A stretch of 63,958 nt of DNA from Enterobacteriaceae bacterium UBA5654 (GCA_002421005.1 DIJC01000002.1:27237-91194); one strand, 5' to 3'; shown: positions 26,486 through 35,884, counted from the stretch's first letter. The notes: generated by a model from the letters alone, not told the origin. Numbers and translations: made by a program.

Positions 26486-27147
26486 TATTTTTTCCTCGTC
26501 AGTAAGCCCAGCAGCGAAAGCAGCACCGGCAGGCCCACCGGCGCAAAGGGGACGGCCGCCAGCGAGATCGCGGCACCGCTGGCGGCGCGGATCAGCGTCG
26601 TTCTCTTTTTCAGCGCCGGAAGGACCAGCGCCAGCAGGATCGCCGGAAAGACCGCGTCCAGACCGATGGTTTCCGGGGCGGGCAGCAATTTACCGACCGC
26701 CGCGCCCAGCAGGGTGCCGACGGGCCAGAACAGCGCTACGCCCAGTCCGCACAGCCAGTAGGCGGCTTTACGCTGCTCCGGCGTCGGCTGTGAAAGGCCA
26801 AACACCACGCTTTCATCATTCATAATGTGGCAGCCCAGCAGTCGCAGCGCGCCTTTTCCCACCAGATCGCGCACCGTCACGCCAAACGGAAAATGGCGGG
26901 CATTGACCAGCAGCCCGGCGACCGCTGCCGCCAGGGGATGGCCGCCGCTGGCAACAATGCCGATAAACATAAATTCCGACGCGCCAGCCAGCACGATGAC
27001 GGAGAGGAGCAGAGGCAGCCACAGCGGAAAACCGTAGGCCATCGCCAGCGAGCCGTAAGAGGCGCCGACCACGCCCACCGCCAGACACACCAGAAAAATG
27101 GCTTTCCGCGTGTCGCCGGTCAGGCTGGAGAAGGGATGATTCAACAT
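26485..27147 (-). CDS. AzlC-family branched-chain amino-acid transport protein
   Basis: 220 residues, about six to seven membrane segments, with AzlC/YgaZ features (GVVGASYGSLAMAYGFP, ASEFMFIGIV, LLVNARHFPFG, HIMNDESV). It is the large subunit of the AzlCD exporter. It is divergent from an XRE-cupin regulator, a frequent partner of azlCD genes, over a 102-base gap containing a perfect palindrome. Ribosome site is weak. Confidence 0.88.
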   Translation of the reverse strand: MLNHPFSSLTGDTRKAIFLVCLAVGVVGASYGSLAMAYGFPLWLPLLLSVIVLAGASEFMFIGIVASGGHPLAAAVAGLLVNARHFPFGVTVRDLVGKGALRLLGCHIMNDESVVFGLSQPTPEQRKAAYWLCGLGVALFWPVGTLLGAAVGKLLPAPETIGLDAVFPAILLALVLPALKKRTTLIRAASGAAISLAAVPFAPVGLPVLLSLLGLLTRKK

Positions 27148-27210
27148 ACTATTGTCGCCATATCGAACGTGTATCCATTATAATGAACACATTGCATTCG
27201 TTTTTCAAGG

Positions 27211-27225
27211 CGAACGATTCGTTCG
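27211..27225. promoter_or_regulatory. Palindromic operator between azlC and the XRE-cupin gene
   Basis: CGAACGA-T-TCGTTCG is a perfect 15-bp palindrome in the shared promoter region. A TATAAT box at about 27178 fits azlC. It probably binds the divergently encoded XRE-cupin protein as a dimer. Confidence 0.65.
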
Positions 27226-27249
27226 GTAAATAAAACATGGAGTCGTCGT

Positions 27250-27798
27250 ATGACGCAGCCAATCAGCACAATCGCCAAAAGTCTGGTGCGCGAGCGGACG
27301 CGAACCGGCCTCTCGCTGGCGGAAATCGCCCGCCGTGCCGGGATCGCAAAATCGACGCTTTCCCAACTGGAAGCGGGCAACGGCAATCCCAGCCTGGAGA
27401 CGCTGTGGTCGCTGTGCGTGGCGCTGGATATCCCTTTTGCCCGCCTGCTGGAGCCGCAGCATCCGACCACCCAGGTGATCCGCCGGGGCGAAGGCACCAA
27501 AGTGGTGGCGGAGCAGGCGCACTATCAGGCCATTTTGCTCGCCACCTGCCCGCCGGGTGCGCGGCGCGATATCTACCTGCTGCTGACCCAACCGGGCGCA
27601 GACCGCATCTCGCATCCGCATCCTGCCGGATCGGTCGAGCATATTATTATCACCCAGGGGCGCGCGCTGGTCGGGCTGATCGACGCGGCGGAAGAGTTAG
27701 GCGAGGGCGACTATATTTGTTATCCGGGCGACAGAGAGCACATCTTTCAGGCGCTGGAGCCGGATACGCAGGCAATTCTGGTCGCCGAGCAAAACTAA
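27250..27798 (+). CDS. XRE-family regulator with C-terminal cupin
   Basis: 182 residues: helix-turn-helix at about 10-64 (LSLAEIARRAGIAKSTLSQLEAG) and a cupin sensor at about 105-175 (HPHPAGSVEHIIITQGRALV, EGDYICYPGDREH). Such proteins usually repress the adjacent transporter and sense a small ligand such as an amino acid. Divergent from azlCD; ribosome site GGAGTCGTCGT. Confidence 0.88.
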   Translation: MTQPISTIAKSLVRERTRTGLSLAEIARRAGIAKSTLSQLEAGNGNPSLETLWSLCVALDIPFARLLEPQHPTTQVIRRGEGTKVVAEQAHYQAILLATCPPGARRDIYLLLTQPGADRISHPHPAGSVEHIIITQGRALVGLIDAAEELGEGDYICYPGDREHIFQALEPDTQAILVAEQN

Positions 27799-27993
27799 AC
27801 GTGTGGGCGGGACAGTTTTGTGACCCGCTCACCATCACGTCATTTTCATTAATTATTTATTCAGTGATTTGATCTTGCTGAATATTAATCTCACATGCTT
27901 TATCCCCTGTTTTAACGACGCCACTTTTCTCATAAACCCGGCTTCTTTTATTTGATGCGCTCACAAAAATTATTCTAGCTTGATCACATTACC

Positions 27994-28024
27994 AAAACGT
28001 TTCGGTTGTGGAGTGAAACGTTTC
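27994..28024 (+). promoter_or_regulatory. Tandem LacI-type operators before the ABC importer
   Basis: AAAACGTTTC (27994-28003) and GAAACGTTTC (28015-28024) are near-palindromes with centres 21 bp apart, two helical turns. The same paired layout precedes the alpha-galactosidase, so this is the operator of the local LacI-type regulator. The rest of the 407-base gap (27799-28205) shows an AT-rich leader and no gene. Confidence 0.75.
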
Positions 28025-28205
28025 GGATCAACCATAAAACGCCCGAACAGCAAAACACCCGGTTCAGTTATACCAGGTCCAGGCACAGGGGTTGAAGGGG
28101 TGAATTATTGGTTGGGTGAATATTTATAATTAGAAGTATTTATAAAACATCTAATTATGACGGACGTTTTTTACAACCGGTTATCGACAAAAAGGGACGT
28201 AATCT

Positions 28206-29453
28206 ATGAATAAAGGTAAATTCGTTGTCGCACTTTCTGCTTTATGCGCCGCATTTGCGGTACAGGCTGAAAAAATCACCGTCTGGTCATGGGACCCCAA
28301 CTATAACGTGGCTATTATGCAGGACGCCGCCAACATTTATCAAAAAACGCACCCTGATGTGACCTTCGATATTGTCGATTTAGCGAAAGCGGATCTTGAG
28401 CAAAAACTGCAAACGATGCTGGCCTCCGGGATGACCAAAGCGCTGCCGGACATTGTGCTGGTCGAAGATTACAACGCGCCGAAATACCTGCGCTCCTTCC
28501 CAGGTGCCTTTGCGCCGCTTAATGGCAAAATCGATTTCACCCGTTTTGCGAAATATAAAATCGATCTGATGACGGTGGAAGGCAAAACGTACGGCGTGCC
28601 TTTTGATACCGGCGTTACGGCCTGGTATTATCGTCAGGATTTGATCGAAAAAGCCGGATATAGCGCCAAAGATCTGCAAAATATTAACTGGGATAAATTC
28701 ATTGAAATAGGTAAAAAGGTCGAGGAAAAAACCGGCAAGAAAATGATTGCCATCGACCCTAATGACGCCGGATTAATTCGCATCATGATGCAATCCGCCG
28801 GGCGCTGGTATTTTGATAAGGACGGCAAACTGGATATCGTCAGCAACCCGGCGCTGAAAGAAGCGCTTGAAACCCAGGCGGCGTTAAATAAATCCGGTAT
28901 CGTCAAGCCAGTGATGGGCTGGGCGGAATGGGTGGGGGCGTTTAACCGTGGCGATGTGGCGAGCGTTGTCACCGGCGTGTGGATCACCGGCTCGATTAAG
29001 GCAGAAGCGAAACAGTCCGGCCTGTGGAATGTCGCGCCGATCCCCGGTTTGAACGTGGAAAGCGCAACGCACGCCTCTAACCTCGGCGGTTCAAGCTGGT
29101 ACGTGCTGGAAAGTAGCGCGGAGAAAGAACAGGCGATCCAGTTCCTCAATGAAATCTACGTGAATAACATCGATTTTTATCAGCAGATCCTGCAAAAAAA
29201 TGGCGCGATGGGTTCCAACCTGCTGTCACGCGAGGGCGCGGCGTATCAGCAACCCGATGCGTATTTTAGCAATACGCCTATCTGGACCGCCTTTAGCGAC
29301 TGGCTGAAAGCCATTCCTGCCGTCAACTATGGCATGTACACCTACGAAGCCGATGCAGCGGTGGGCGCGCAGTTGCCTGCCCTGAAAGAGGGTAAGTCGG
29401 TGGATGCGCTTTTGAAAAACATCGAGCAGCAAGTCACCACGCAAATTCAGTAA
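28206..29453 (+). CDS. Sugar ABC transporter substrate-binding protein
   Basis: 415 residues of the MalE-like CUT1 family. The signal peptide ends at about residue 22 (VQA, then EKITVWSW), so it is periplasmic. Ribosome site AGGGACG. It has the usual WSWDPNY opening, an aromatic-rich cleft (VMGWAEW, GVWITGS, SSWYVLE) and a C-terminal helical region. It is first in an operon with two permeases and an ATPase. The regulon includes an alpha-galactosidase, so an alpha-galactoside (melibiose- or raffinose-type) is the expected ligand. Confidence 0.92.
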   Translation: MNKGKFVVALSALCAAFAVQAEKITVWSWDPNYNVAIMQDAANIYQKTHPDVTFDIVDLAKADLEQKLQTMLASGMTKALPDIVLVEDYNAPKYLRSFPGAFAPLNGKIDFTRFAKYKIDLMTVEGKTYGVPFDTGVTAWYYRQDLIEKAGYSAKDLQNINWDKFIEIGKKVEEKTGKKMIAIDPNDAGLIRIMMQSAGRWYFDKDGKLDIVSNPALKEALETQAALNKSGIVKPVMGWAEWVGAFNRGDVASVVTGVWITGSIKAEAKQSGLWNVAPIPGLNVESATHASNLGGSSWYVLESSAEKEQAIQFLNEIYVNNIDFYQQILQKNGAMGSNLLSREGAAYQQPDAYFSNTPIWTAFSDWLKAIPAVNYGMYTYEADAAVGAQLPALKEGKSVDALLKNIEQQVTTQIQ

Positions 29454-29462
29454 ATCCTGACC

Positions 29463-29482
29463 GGGCGGGATAAAACCCGCCC
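29463..29482 (+). other. Intercistronic hairpin after the binding-protein gene
   Basis: GGGCGGG-ATAAAA-CCCGCCC lies between the binding-protein stop and the first permease start. Such hairpins often stabilise upstream mRNA so that binding protein exceeds the membrane parts, as between malE and malF. Confidence 0.6.
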
Positions 29483-29502
29483 CCACGTTCGAGGTATTCT
29501 TG

Positions 29503-30387
29503 ATGATCTCTGCGCGAAAAAAGCGTGCCATCTCCGTCAATAGCTGGGGCTTCGTCCTTCCGGCGCTGCTGTTAGTGGGCATCTTTATTTTGTACCCGGT
29601 CGCCAAATCGTTGTGGTTTTCTTTTCATTCCGGGCAGGGTGCCATGATGAAATTCGTGGGCCTGGGCAACTTTTTGCGCCTGACCCACGATCCGGTGTTC
29701 CAGAAAGCGTTAGCTAATACCCTGATCTTCCTGATCGTTCAGGTGCCCATCATGATCATGCTGGCGCTGATCCTCGCGTCGGCGCTGAACATGCCCGGCC
29801 TGCGGGGGAGAGGATTCTGGCGCACGGCGATTTTCCTGCCCTGCGTCACGTCACTGGTGGCGTACTCCGTCTTGTTCAAAAGCATGTTTTCTTACGACGG
29901 CGTAGTGAATCATCTGCTGGTGGGAATTGGCGTAATTGCCGAGCCGATTTCCTGGCTGACCGATCCCTTCTGGGCAAAAGGGGTGATTATTTTAGCCATT
30001 ACCTGGCGCTGGACCGGCTATAACATGATTTTTTATCTGGCGGCGCTGCAAAATATCGACAAGTCGATTTATGAAGCCGCGCGTATTGACGGCATTTCAC
30101 CGACCCGGCAATTTTTTTCCATCACCATTCCGATGTTAAAACCGGTGATTTTATTTACCACCGTGACGTCAACGATCGGGACGCTCCAGCTTTTTGATGA
30201 GACGATGAATATTACCCTCGGCGGGCCTGCGGACAGCACGCTGACGCTGTCGATGTATATCTACAATCTTTCATTTAAATTCGTCCCCAACTTTGGCTAT
30301 GCGACCACCGTCTCGTATTTCATTGTGTTTATGGTCGCGATTCTGGCGGTCATTCAGTTCTGGCTGGCAAGGGAGCGTAATGCATGA
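29503..30387 (+). CDS. Sugar ABC transporter permease (MalF-like)
   Basis: 294 residues from the ATG at 29503 (GAGGTATTC site); a TTG just upstream is less likely. Six membrane segments and the EAA loop YEAARIDGISPTRQFFSITIP (about 195-215) that docks with the ATPase. ATGA overlap with the next permease. Confidence 0.93.
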   Translation: MISARKKRAISVNSWGFVLPALLLVGIFILYPVAKSLWFSFHSGQGAMMKFVGLGNFLRLTHDPVFQKALANTLIFLIVQVPIMIMLALILASALNMPGLRGRGFWRTAIFLPCVTSLVAYSVLFKSMFSYDGVVNHLLVGIGVIAEPISWLTDPFWAKGVIILAITWRWTGYNMIFYLAALQNIDKSIYEAARIDGISPTRQFFSITIPMLKPVILFTTVTSTIGTLQLFDETMNITLGGPADSTLTLSMYIYNLSFKFVPNFGYATTVSYFIVFMVAILAVIQFWLARERNA

Positions 30388-31199
30388 TCAGAATGCGACA
30401 TATTCGTCAGGGCATTATCTATATGCTGCTGTCCGTCACCGCGTTTGTCTCGATTTTTCCGTTTATCTGGATGGTGATTGGCGCGACCAATACCAGCGTC
30501 GATATCATTAAGGGCAAGGTCTTTTTTGGCGCCGCGTTGATGGCTAACTATGTCAAATTTACCCAGACGTTTGACGTGGGAATGCTGTTCTGGAACACCA
30601 GCAAGATCGCCATTGCAGGCACGCTGCTGACGCTGCTGGTGTCCTCAATGGCGGGCTACGGCTTTGAAATTTTCCGCTCGCGGCTGCGGGAGCGGATTTA
30701 TCAGGGGCTGCTGCTGACGATGATGATCCCCTTCGCCGCCATGATGATCCCGCTGTTTATTCTGATGGCGACCTTCGACCTGGTGGACTCGCATCTGGCG
30801 GTGATTCTACCGACCGTTGCCTCGGTGTATCTGATCTTCTATTTCCGCCAAAGCTCGAAAGCCTTTCCCGGCGACTTGCGCGATGCCGCGCGCGTTGACG
30901 GGCTGAAAGAGTGGAAAATCTTTTTGTTCGTGTATGTTCCAGTAATGCGCTCCACCTACGCGGCGGCGTTTATCATCGCGTTTATGACCGCCTGGAACAG
31001 CTATCTGTGGCCATTAATCATTCTGCAATCGAATGAGCAAAAGACGTTTACGTTAGCCCTCTCCTCACTGGGGTCGGCCTACGCGCCGGATTTTGGCGTC
31101 ATTATGCTGGCAGCGATACTGGCAACGCTGCCCACGCTGGTGGTCTTTTTCGCCATGCAGAAACAGTTTGTGCAGGGAATGTTAGGGTCAGTGAAATAA
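30384..31199 (+). CDS. Sugar ABC transporter permease (MalG-like)
   Basis: 271 residues, six membrane segments, EAA loop DLRDAARVDGLKEWKIFLFV (about 170-190). It pairs with the MalF-like subunit to form the channel. Overlaps the previous stop by four bases and precedes the ATPase by 17. Confidence 0.93.
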   Translation: MIRMRHIRQGIIYMLLSVTAFVSIFPFIWMVIGATNTSVDIIKGKVFFGAALMANYVKFTQTFDVGMLFWNTSKIAIAGTLLTLLVSSMAGYGFEIFRSRLRERIYQGLLLTMMIPFAAMMIPLFILMATFDLVDSHLAVILPTVASVYLIFYFRQSSKAFPGDLRDAARVDGLKEWKIFLFVYVPVMRSTYAAAFIIAFMTAWNSYLWPLIILQSNEQKTFTLALSSLGSAYAPDFGVIMLAAILATLPTLVVFFAMQKQFVQGMLGSVK

Positions 31200-31216
31200 T
31201 TCAGGGAGAAGAGAAA

Positions 31217-32296
31217 ATGGCGGAAGTAAAACTCAGCGGTGTGAAAAAGTCTTTCGGCAGCGTGGATATTATCAAGGGCGTGGATCTGACGATTAACGAC
31301 GGCGAATTTGTGGTTTTTGTCGGTCCTTCCGGCTGCGGAAAATCCACTTTGTTGCGGATGATTTCCGGGCTGGAGGATCTGAGCGCGGGCGAGCTGACTA
31401 TTGACGGCGTGCGGATGAACGAGACGGAACCTTCCCGGCGCGGCATTGCGATGGTCTTTCAAACCTACGCCCTGTATCCGCATATGACGGTAAAAGAAAA
31501 CATGGCGTTTGCGCTTAAGCACGCGGGCGTAGCGAAAGAAGAAATTGAGAGAAAAGTGTCGCTGGCGGCGAAAGCGCTGGAGCTGGAGCCGTTGCTGGCG
31601 CGTAAGCCAAAAGCGCTTTCCGGCGGACAGCGCCAGCGCGTGGCCATCGGGCGGGCGATAGTGCGCGATCCGAAAGTCTTCCTGTTTGACGAGCCGTTAT
31701 CCAACCTCGATGCCGAACTGCAGGTGCAGATGCGCATTGAAATCGCCCGCCTGCACCGCGAGCTGAAAAGCACCACCGTCTACGTGACGCACGATCAGGT
31801 GGAGGCGATGACCCTCGCCGATAAAATCGTGGTTCTGCGCGCCGGGAAAATCGAGCAGATCGGATCGCCGCTGGCGCTGTACGATAATCCCGCCAACGTC
31901 TTCGTCGCCGGGTTTATCGGCTCGCCGCGCATGAACATGCTGCGCGGTACGGTGGTCGCGCAAAATGCGCACGGCGTGCGCGTCCGGCTGCCGGAGTTCT
32001 CTGATGTGCTGCTGGACGTGCCGGTAAAAAGCGCCGTTGCCGAAGGAAGCCAGGTGCTGCTGGGGATCCGACCGAAGCAGTTTGACGAGGCGGGCGACTG
32101 TGAGCTGCCGGTGACGATCGACCTGCTGGAGCATCTGGGCAGCGAAACATTCGCCTATGCGCGGGGCGAGCAGGGCGGCACGCTGACCCTCGAAACGCGC
32201 AGCGGTCGGGATCTGGTTGCCGGAGCGGTGTACCGCGCCCGTTTCTTTAGCCACTCGCTGCTGATGTTTGGTGAGGATGAGCAGCGGATTTATTAA
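31217..32296 (+). CDS. Sugar ABC transporter ATPase (MalK/UgpC/MsmK family)
   Basis: 359 residues. Walker A GPSGCGKST (36-44), signature LSGGQ (134-138), Walker B FLFDEP (155-160), switch VTHDQVEAM; the C-terminal TOBE/OB domain (about 240-355) is typical for CUT1 importers. GGGAGAAGAG ribosome site. Completes the importer. The LacI-type regulator follows after 94 bases that include a dispersed repeat. Confidence 0.94.
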   Translation: MAEVKLSGVKKSFGSVDIIKGVDLTINDGEFVVFVGPSGCGKSTLLRMISGLEDLSAGELTIDGVRMNETEPSRRGIAMVFQTYALYPHMTVKENMAFALKHAGVAKEEIERKVSLAAKALELEPLLARKPKALSGGQRQRVAIGRAIVRDPKVFLFDEPLSNLDAELQVQMRIEIARLHRELKSTTVYVTHDQVEAMTLADKIVVLRAGKIEQIGSPLALYDNPANVFVAGFIGSPRMNMLRGTVVAQNAHGVRVRLPEFSDVLLDVPVKSAVAEGSQVLLGIRPKQFDEAGDCELPVTIDLLEHLGSETFAYARGEQGGTLTLETRSGRDLVAGAVYRARFFSHSLLMFGEDEQRIY

Positions 32297-32299
32297 TAT

Positions 32300-32327
32300 A
32301 CCCGTCATACTTCAAGTTGCATGACGG
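32300..32327. repeat. Short dispersed repeat (CGTCATACTTCAAG type)
   Basis: CCGTCAT and ATGACGG arms flank ACTTCAAGTTGC, the same motif as at 8292. The inverted ends could act as a weak terminator after the ATPase gene. Confidence 0.6.
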
Positions 32328-32390
32328 CTATAGACGCCCTGTAAACATTGCGGGAAACTAACGGCCTCTTTACTGTTGCACCGGGGATCT

Positions 32391-33386
32391 ATGTCGCTTA
32401 AAGCCATTGCCAAAGAACTGAAGCTCTCTGTTACTACGGTCAGCCGCGCACTCAATGGATACGATGATGTATCAAAGGAGACGCGGGCGCGCGTTGAAGC
32501 AGAAGCGCAGCGTCGCGGCTATCGTCCAAACACCTTTGCCCGTCGGCTGAAAATGGGCAAAATCGACGCGGTGGGGCTGGTCTTCCCGGTGCATCCCGTC
32601 CCGTTAAATAACAGCGTCTTTATGGACATGGTGGGCGAAATCAGCCACGAACTGGCGCGGCATGAAATTGATTTGCTGCTGATCGCCGATGATGACCAGG
32701 GCGATAAGCACAGCTATATGCGGCTGGTGCAGAGTCGGCGCGTTGATGCGCTTATCGTGGCCCATACGCTGGATCGCGATCCGCGTCTGGAGCAGCTTCA
32801 GAATGCGGGCTTTCCGTTTCTGGCGCTGGGACGCAGCCAGTTGCCAAAACCCTACGCATGGTTTGATTTCGATAACTACGCCGGGACATATCAGGCCACG
32901 CGCCATCTGATCGCCCAGGGGCATAAACGCATTGCGCTGCTGGGTGAAAACAACAGCCAGGCGTTTATTACCCAGCGGCGCAACGGTTATCTCGACGCGC
33001 TGCGCGAAGCTGGGCTTTCTGACCAGCTACTGCGGGCGATCCCGCCTTCCCGCCGCGCGGGATTCAAAACCACCCAGCAACTGCTGGCGCTTCCTGAACC
33101 GCCCACCGCGATTGTGACCGACTGCAACACCCACGGCGACGGCGCAGCGATGGCGCTGGTCCAGGCGGGGCGGCTGGAAGGCGACAACCGCGTGTCGCTG
33201 GTGGTCTACGATGGTCTGCCGCAGGATACCCTCGTCGAAGCAGAAGTGGGGGCGGTGATCCAGTCCACCCGTCAGGGCGTCGGCAGGCAGATTGCCAGCA
33301 TGGTGCGACAGCTTATCGCCGGCGACGATCTCGCTTCACTACAGGTGCTGTGGCAGCCTGAATTTATCCCCGCGAAAACCGCCTGA
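32391..33386 (+). CDS. LacI-family regulator of the alpha-galactoside genes
   Basis: 331 residues from the ATG at 32391 (GGGGATC site); an upstream TTG is unlikely. The N-terminal helix-turn-helix LKAIAKELKLSVTTVSRAL (3-21) and hinge (about 45-60) are followed by a periplasmic-binding-protein-like sensor. It sits between the importer and the alpha-galactosidase, and GAAACGTTTC operators occur before each transcription unit. It most likely represses all three and is released by an alpha-galactoside. Confidence 0.9.
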   Translation: MSLKAIAKELKLSVTTVSRALNGYDDVSKETRARVEAEAQRRGYRPNTFARRLKMGKIDAVGLVFPVHPVPLNNSVFMDMVGEISHELARHEIDLLLIADDDQGDKHSYMRLVQSRRVDALIVAHTLDRDPRLEQLQNAGFPFLALGRSQLPKPYAWFDFDNYAGTYQATRHLIAQGHKRIALLGENNSQAFITQRRNGYLDALREAGLSDQLLRAIPPSRRAGFKTTQQLLALPEPPTAIVTDCNTHGDGAAMALVQAGRLEGDNRVSLVVYDGLPQDTLVEAEVGAVIQSTRQGVGRQIASMVRQLIAGDDLASLQVLWQPEFIPAKTA

Positions 33387-33431
33387 CCGCATTGATTATT
33401 GATGGGAAATTCTAATACAGATCACAGATCC

Positions 33432-33462
33432 AAAACGTTTTGGTTGTAGACCGAAACGTTTC
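33432..33462 (+). promoter_or_regulatory. Tandem LacI-type operators before alpha-galactosidase
   Basis: AAAACGTTTT (33432-33441) and GAAACGTTTC (33453-33462), both palindromic, with centres 21 bp apart: the same spacing as at 27994-28024. The flanks (CCAAAACGTTT and TTTCGGATCAAC) are also shared. Confidence 0.78.
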
Positions 33463-33502
33463 GGATCAACACTCCTGTTATACCGATGACAGGAGATGTC
33501 TG

Positions 33503-35638
33503 ATGCAGGAATCAATCTTACGCCTTGAAAGCGCCACCGTGGACGTGGTGATCAAAACCCGGCCTTTCGCCGAAATTATCTACTGGGGGCCGCACCTTCG
33601 GCACTTTTCGCCACAGGATAGCGCCAGTCTTATCCGCCCGATTGCTAACGGCAAGCTGGATGTCGATTCGCCCGTCACCCTGATGGCGGAACCCGGTCAC
33701 GGCCTGTTTGGTACGCCGGGTATTGAAGGTCACCGTCAGGGGCTGGACGGCTCGCCGGTGTTTAACACGGTGCAGGTGGAACAGAACGGACAATCGCTGA
33801 CCCTGACCGCTGAAGATGCGCAGGCAGGCCTGCGGCTGGTGAGCGAGCTGACGCTCGACGGCAGCGGCGTGCTGGTGGTGCGCCACGGCGTAACCAACCT
33901 GCGGCCCGTCGCGTGGCAGGTTGACCGACTGGCGGTAACGCTGCCGGTCGCCGAACGCGCCCGCGAGGTGATGGCTTTTCACGGTCGCTGGACGCGCGAG
34001 TTTCAGCCGCATCGCCTGATGCTTGAGCACGACAGCGTTGTGCTGGAGAGCCGACGCGGGCGCAGCTCCCATGAGCACTTTCCGGCGCTAATCACAGGCA
34101 GCAAAGCCTTTAGCGAAATGCAGGGCGACGTCTGGGGCGTGCATCTGGGCTGGAGCGGCAATCACCGTCTGCGGGCAGAGGTGAAAACCGACGGTCGCCG
34201 CTACGTGCAGGCTGAAGCGCTGTATCTGCCGGGTGAAATGTCGCTCGACGAGGGCCAGACGCTGTGGACGCCACGGCTGTACGCCAGCTATTCCGCGCAG
34301 GGCCTCAACGGCATGAGTCAGCAGTTCCACCGCTACCTGCGGGACAATATTATCCGCTTCCCCAATAACAAACCGCGCCCGGTGCATCTCAATACCTGGG
34401 AGGGGATCTACTTTAATCACGATCCGGCCTGGATCATGAAAATGGCGGAAGAGGCGGCGTCGCTGGGCGTTGAGCGATTTATTATTGATGACGGCTGGTT
34501 TAAGGGGCGCAACGACGACTACGCGGCGCTGGGCGACTGGTATGTGGATGAGCAAAAATACCCGCACGGGCTGGAGCCTGTCATCAGCCACGTCAAAGCA
34601 CACGGCATGGAGTTCGGCATCTGGGTGGAGCCGGAAATGGTTAACCCGAATTCCGACCTGTACCGCGCGCATCCTGACTGGGTGCTGGAAATGCCTGGCT
34701 ATCCGCAGCCGCTGGGGCGTCACCAACTGGTGCTGAACCTGAATCTTCCGCAGGTTTTTGACTATCTGCTGGAGCGGATGAGCTGGCTACTGGGTGAGCA
34801 CGACATTGATTATGTGAAGTGGGATATGAACCGCGAACTGGTGCAGCCCAGCCACGAGGGTAAAGCCGCCGCCGACGGACAAACCCGGCAGTATTACCGT
34901 CTGCTGGACACCCTGCGCGCCCGCTTCCCGCACATCGAATTTGAATCCTGCGCGTCCGGCGGCGGGCGTATCGACTATGAAGTTCTGACCCGCTGCCACC
35001 GTTTCTGGGCGTCCGATAATAACGATGCGCTGGAGCGTAACACCATCCAGCGCGGTATGAGCTACTTCTTTCCGCCGGAAGTAATGGGCGCGCACATTGG
35101 CAACCGTCACTGCCACGCCACCTTCCGCCAGCACAGCATTGCGTTTCGCGGCCTGACCGCGCTGTTTGGTCACATGGGGCTGGAGCTTGATCCGATCTGC
35201 GCCGATGAGCAGGAGCGCGAAGGGTATAAACACTACGCCGCGCTGCACAAACAGTGGCGTGAGGTGATCCATAGCGGTACCCAGTGGCGCATTGACATGC
35301 CGGATGCCACCACTCTGGCGCAGGGCATCGTCAGCGAGGATAAACGTCAGGCGCTGCTGCTGGTCAGCCAACTGGCAATGCCCGATTACACCCTGATGGC
35401 CCCGCTGCGTATACCGGGGTTGGACAGGGACGCGCGCTATCGGATTTCGCTGCTCGATCACCCGGATATTCGCATCACTGGCGAAGGCGGACACACGATG
35501 CGTCGGCTACCGGAATGGATGCTCACGCCGCAAACCGCGAGCGGTGAATGGCTGATGGAAGCGGGGATGGCGTTACCGGTGCTCGACCCGGAAACCGCCA
35601 TTCTGATCTTGATTGAAAAACAGGAAAGCGAGCGCTAA
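33503..35638 (+). CDS. GH36 alpha-galactosidase
   Basis: 711 residues from the ATG at 33503 (CAGGAGATG site), close to RafA (708). N-terminal beta-supersandwich, central TIM barrel with IIDDGWF (328-333), EPEMVNP (377-383), the nucleophile in KWDMNRE (Asp441), ESCASGGGRID (481-491) and the acid/base in WASDNND (Asp505). No signal peptide. It hydrolyses imported melibiose/raffinose-type sugars in the cytoplasm. Operators upstream link it to the LacI-type regulator. Confidence 0.94.
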   Translation: MQESILRLESATVDVVIKTRPFAEIIYWGPHLRHFSPQDSASLIRPIANGKLDVDSPVTLMAEPGHGLFGTPGIEGHRQGLDGSPVFNTVQVEQNGQSLTLTAEDAQAGLRLVSELTLDGSGVLVVRHGVTNLRPVAWQVDRLAVTLPVAERAREVMAFHGRWTREFQPHRLMLEHDSVVLESRRGRSSHEHFPALITGSKAFSEMQGDVWGVHLGWSGNHRLRAEVKTDGRRYVQAEALYLPGEMSLDEGQTLWTPRLYASYSAQGLNGMSQQFHRYLRDNIIRFPNNKPRPVHLNTWEGIYFNHDPAWIMKMAEEAASLGVERFIIDDGWFKGRNDDYAALGDWYVDEQKYPHGLEPVISHVKAHGMEFGIWVEPEMVNPNSDLYRAHPDWVLEMPGYPQPLGRHQLVLNLNLPQVFDYLLERMSWLLGEHDIDYVKWDMNRELVQPSHEGKAAADGQTRQYYRLLDTLRARFPHIEFESCASGGGRIDYEVLTRCHRFWASDNNDALERNTIQRGMSYFFPPEVMGAHIGNRHCHATFRQHSIAFRGLTALFGHMGLELDPICADEQEREGYKHYAALHKQWREVIHSGTQWRIDMPDATTLAQGIVSEDKRQALLLVSQLAMPDYTLMAPLRIPGLDRDARYRISLLDHPDIRITGEGGHTMRRLPEWMLTPQTASGEWLMEAGMALPVLDPETAILILIEKQESER

Positions 35639-35652
35639 TTCGCCAGGCCTCT

Positions 35653-35689
35653 TTTATTCAGGCGGTCCGGTGAGGATCGCCTGAATAAA
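35653..35689 (+). terminator. Hairpin after alpha-galactosidase
   Basis: TTTATTCAGGCG / CGCCTGAATAAA, a perfect 12-bp stem with a 13-base loop, follows the stop. There is no strong uridine run downstream. Confidence 0.5.
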
Positions 35690-35808
35690 GCACGTTTAAT
35701 TCGACGTGTAAGACGTAATTCTTCTGCTCTACAAACGGCATTGTAAAAATAGATGGCACAGGACATCTCCGTTGTCTTACGGCAATTTTCTCTGTGCCTT
35801 ATTTATCC

Positions 35809-35828
35809 GAAACGTTTCGCATACGTTT
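35809..35828 (+). promoter_or_regulatory. LacI-type operator before the LacY-like permease
   Basis: GAAACGTTTC (35809-35818) is a perfect copy of the regulon operator, followed at one helical turn by the half-match ATACGTTTAA. It lies 67 bases before the permease start. 35690-35884 otherwise holds no gene. Confidence 0.7.
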
Positions 35829-35884
35829 AAACACAGCCACCGGTAACGGGGCGGGTATCCGGCTGTTATCTGAGGAATACAACA

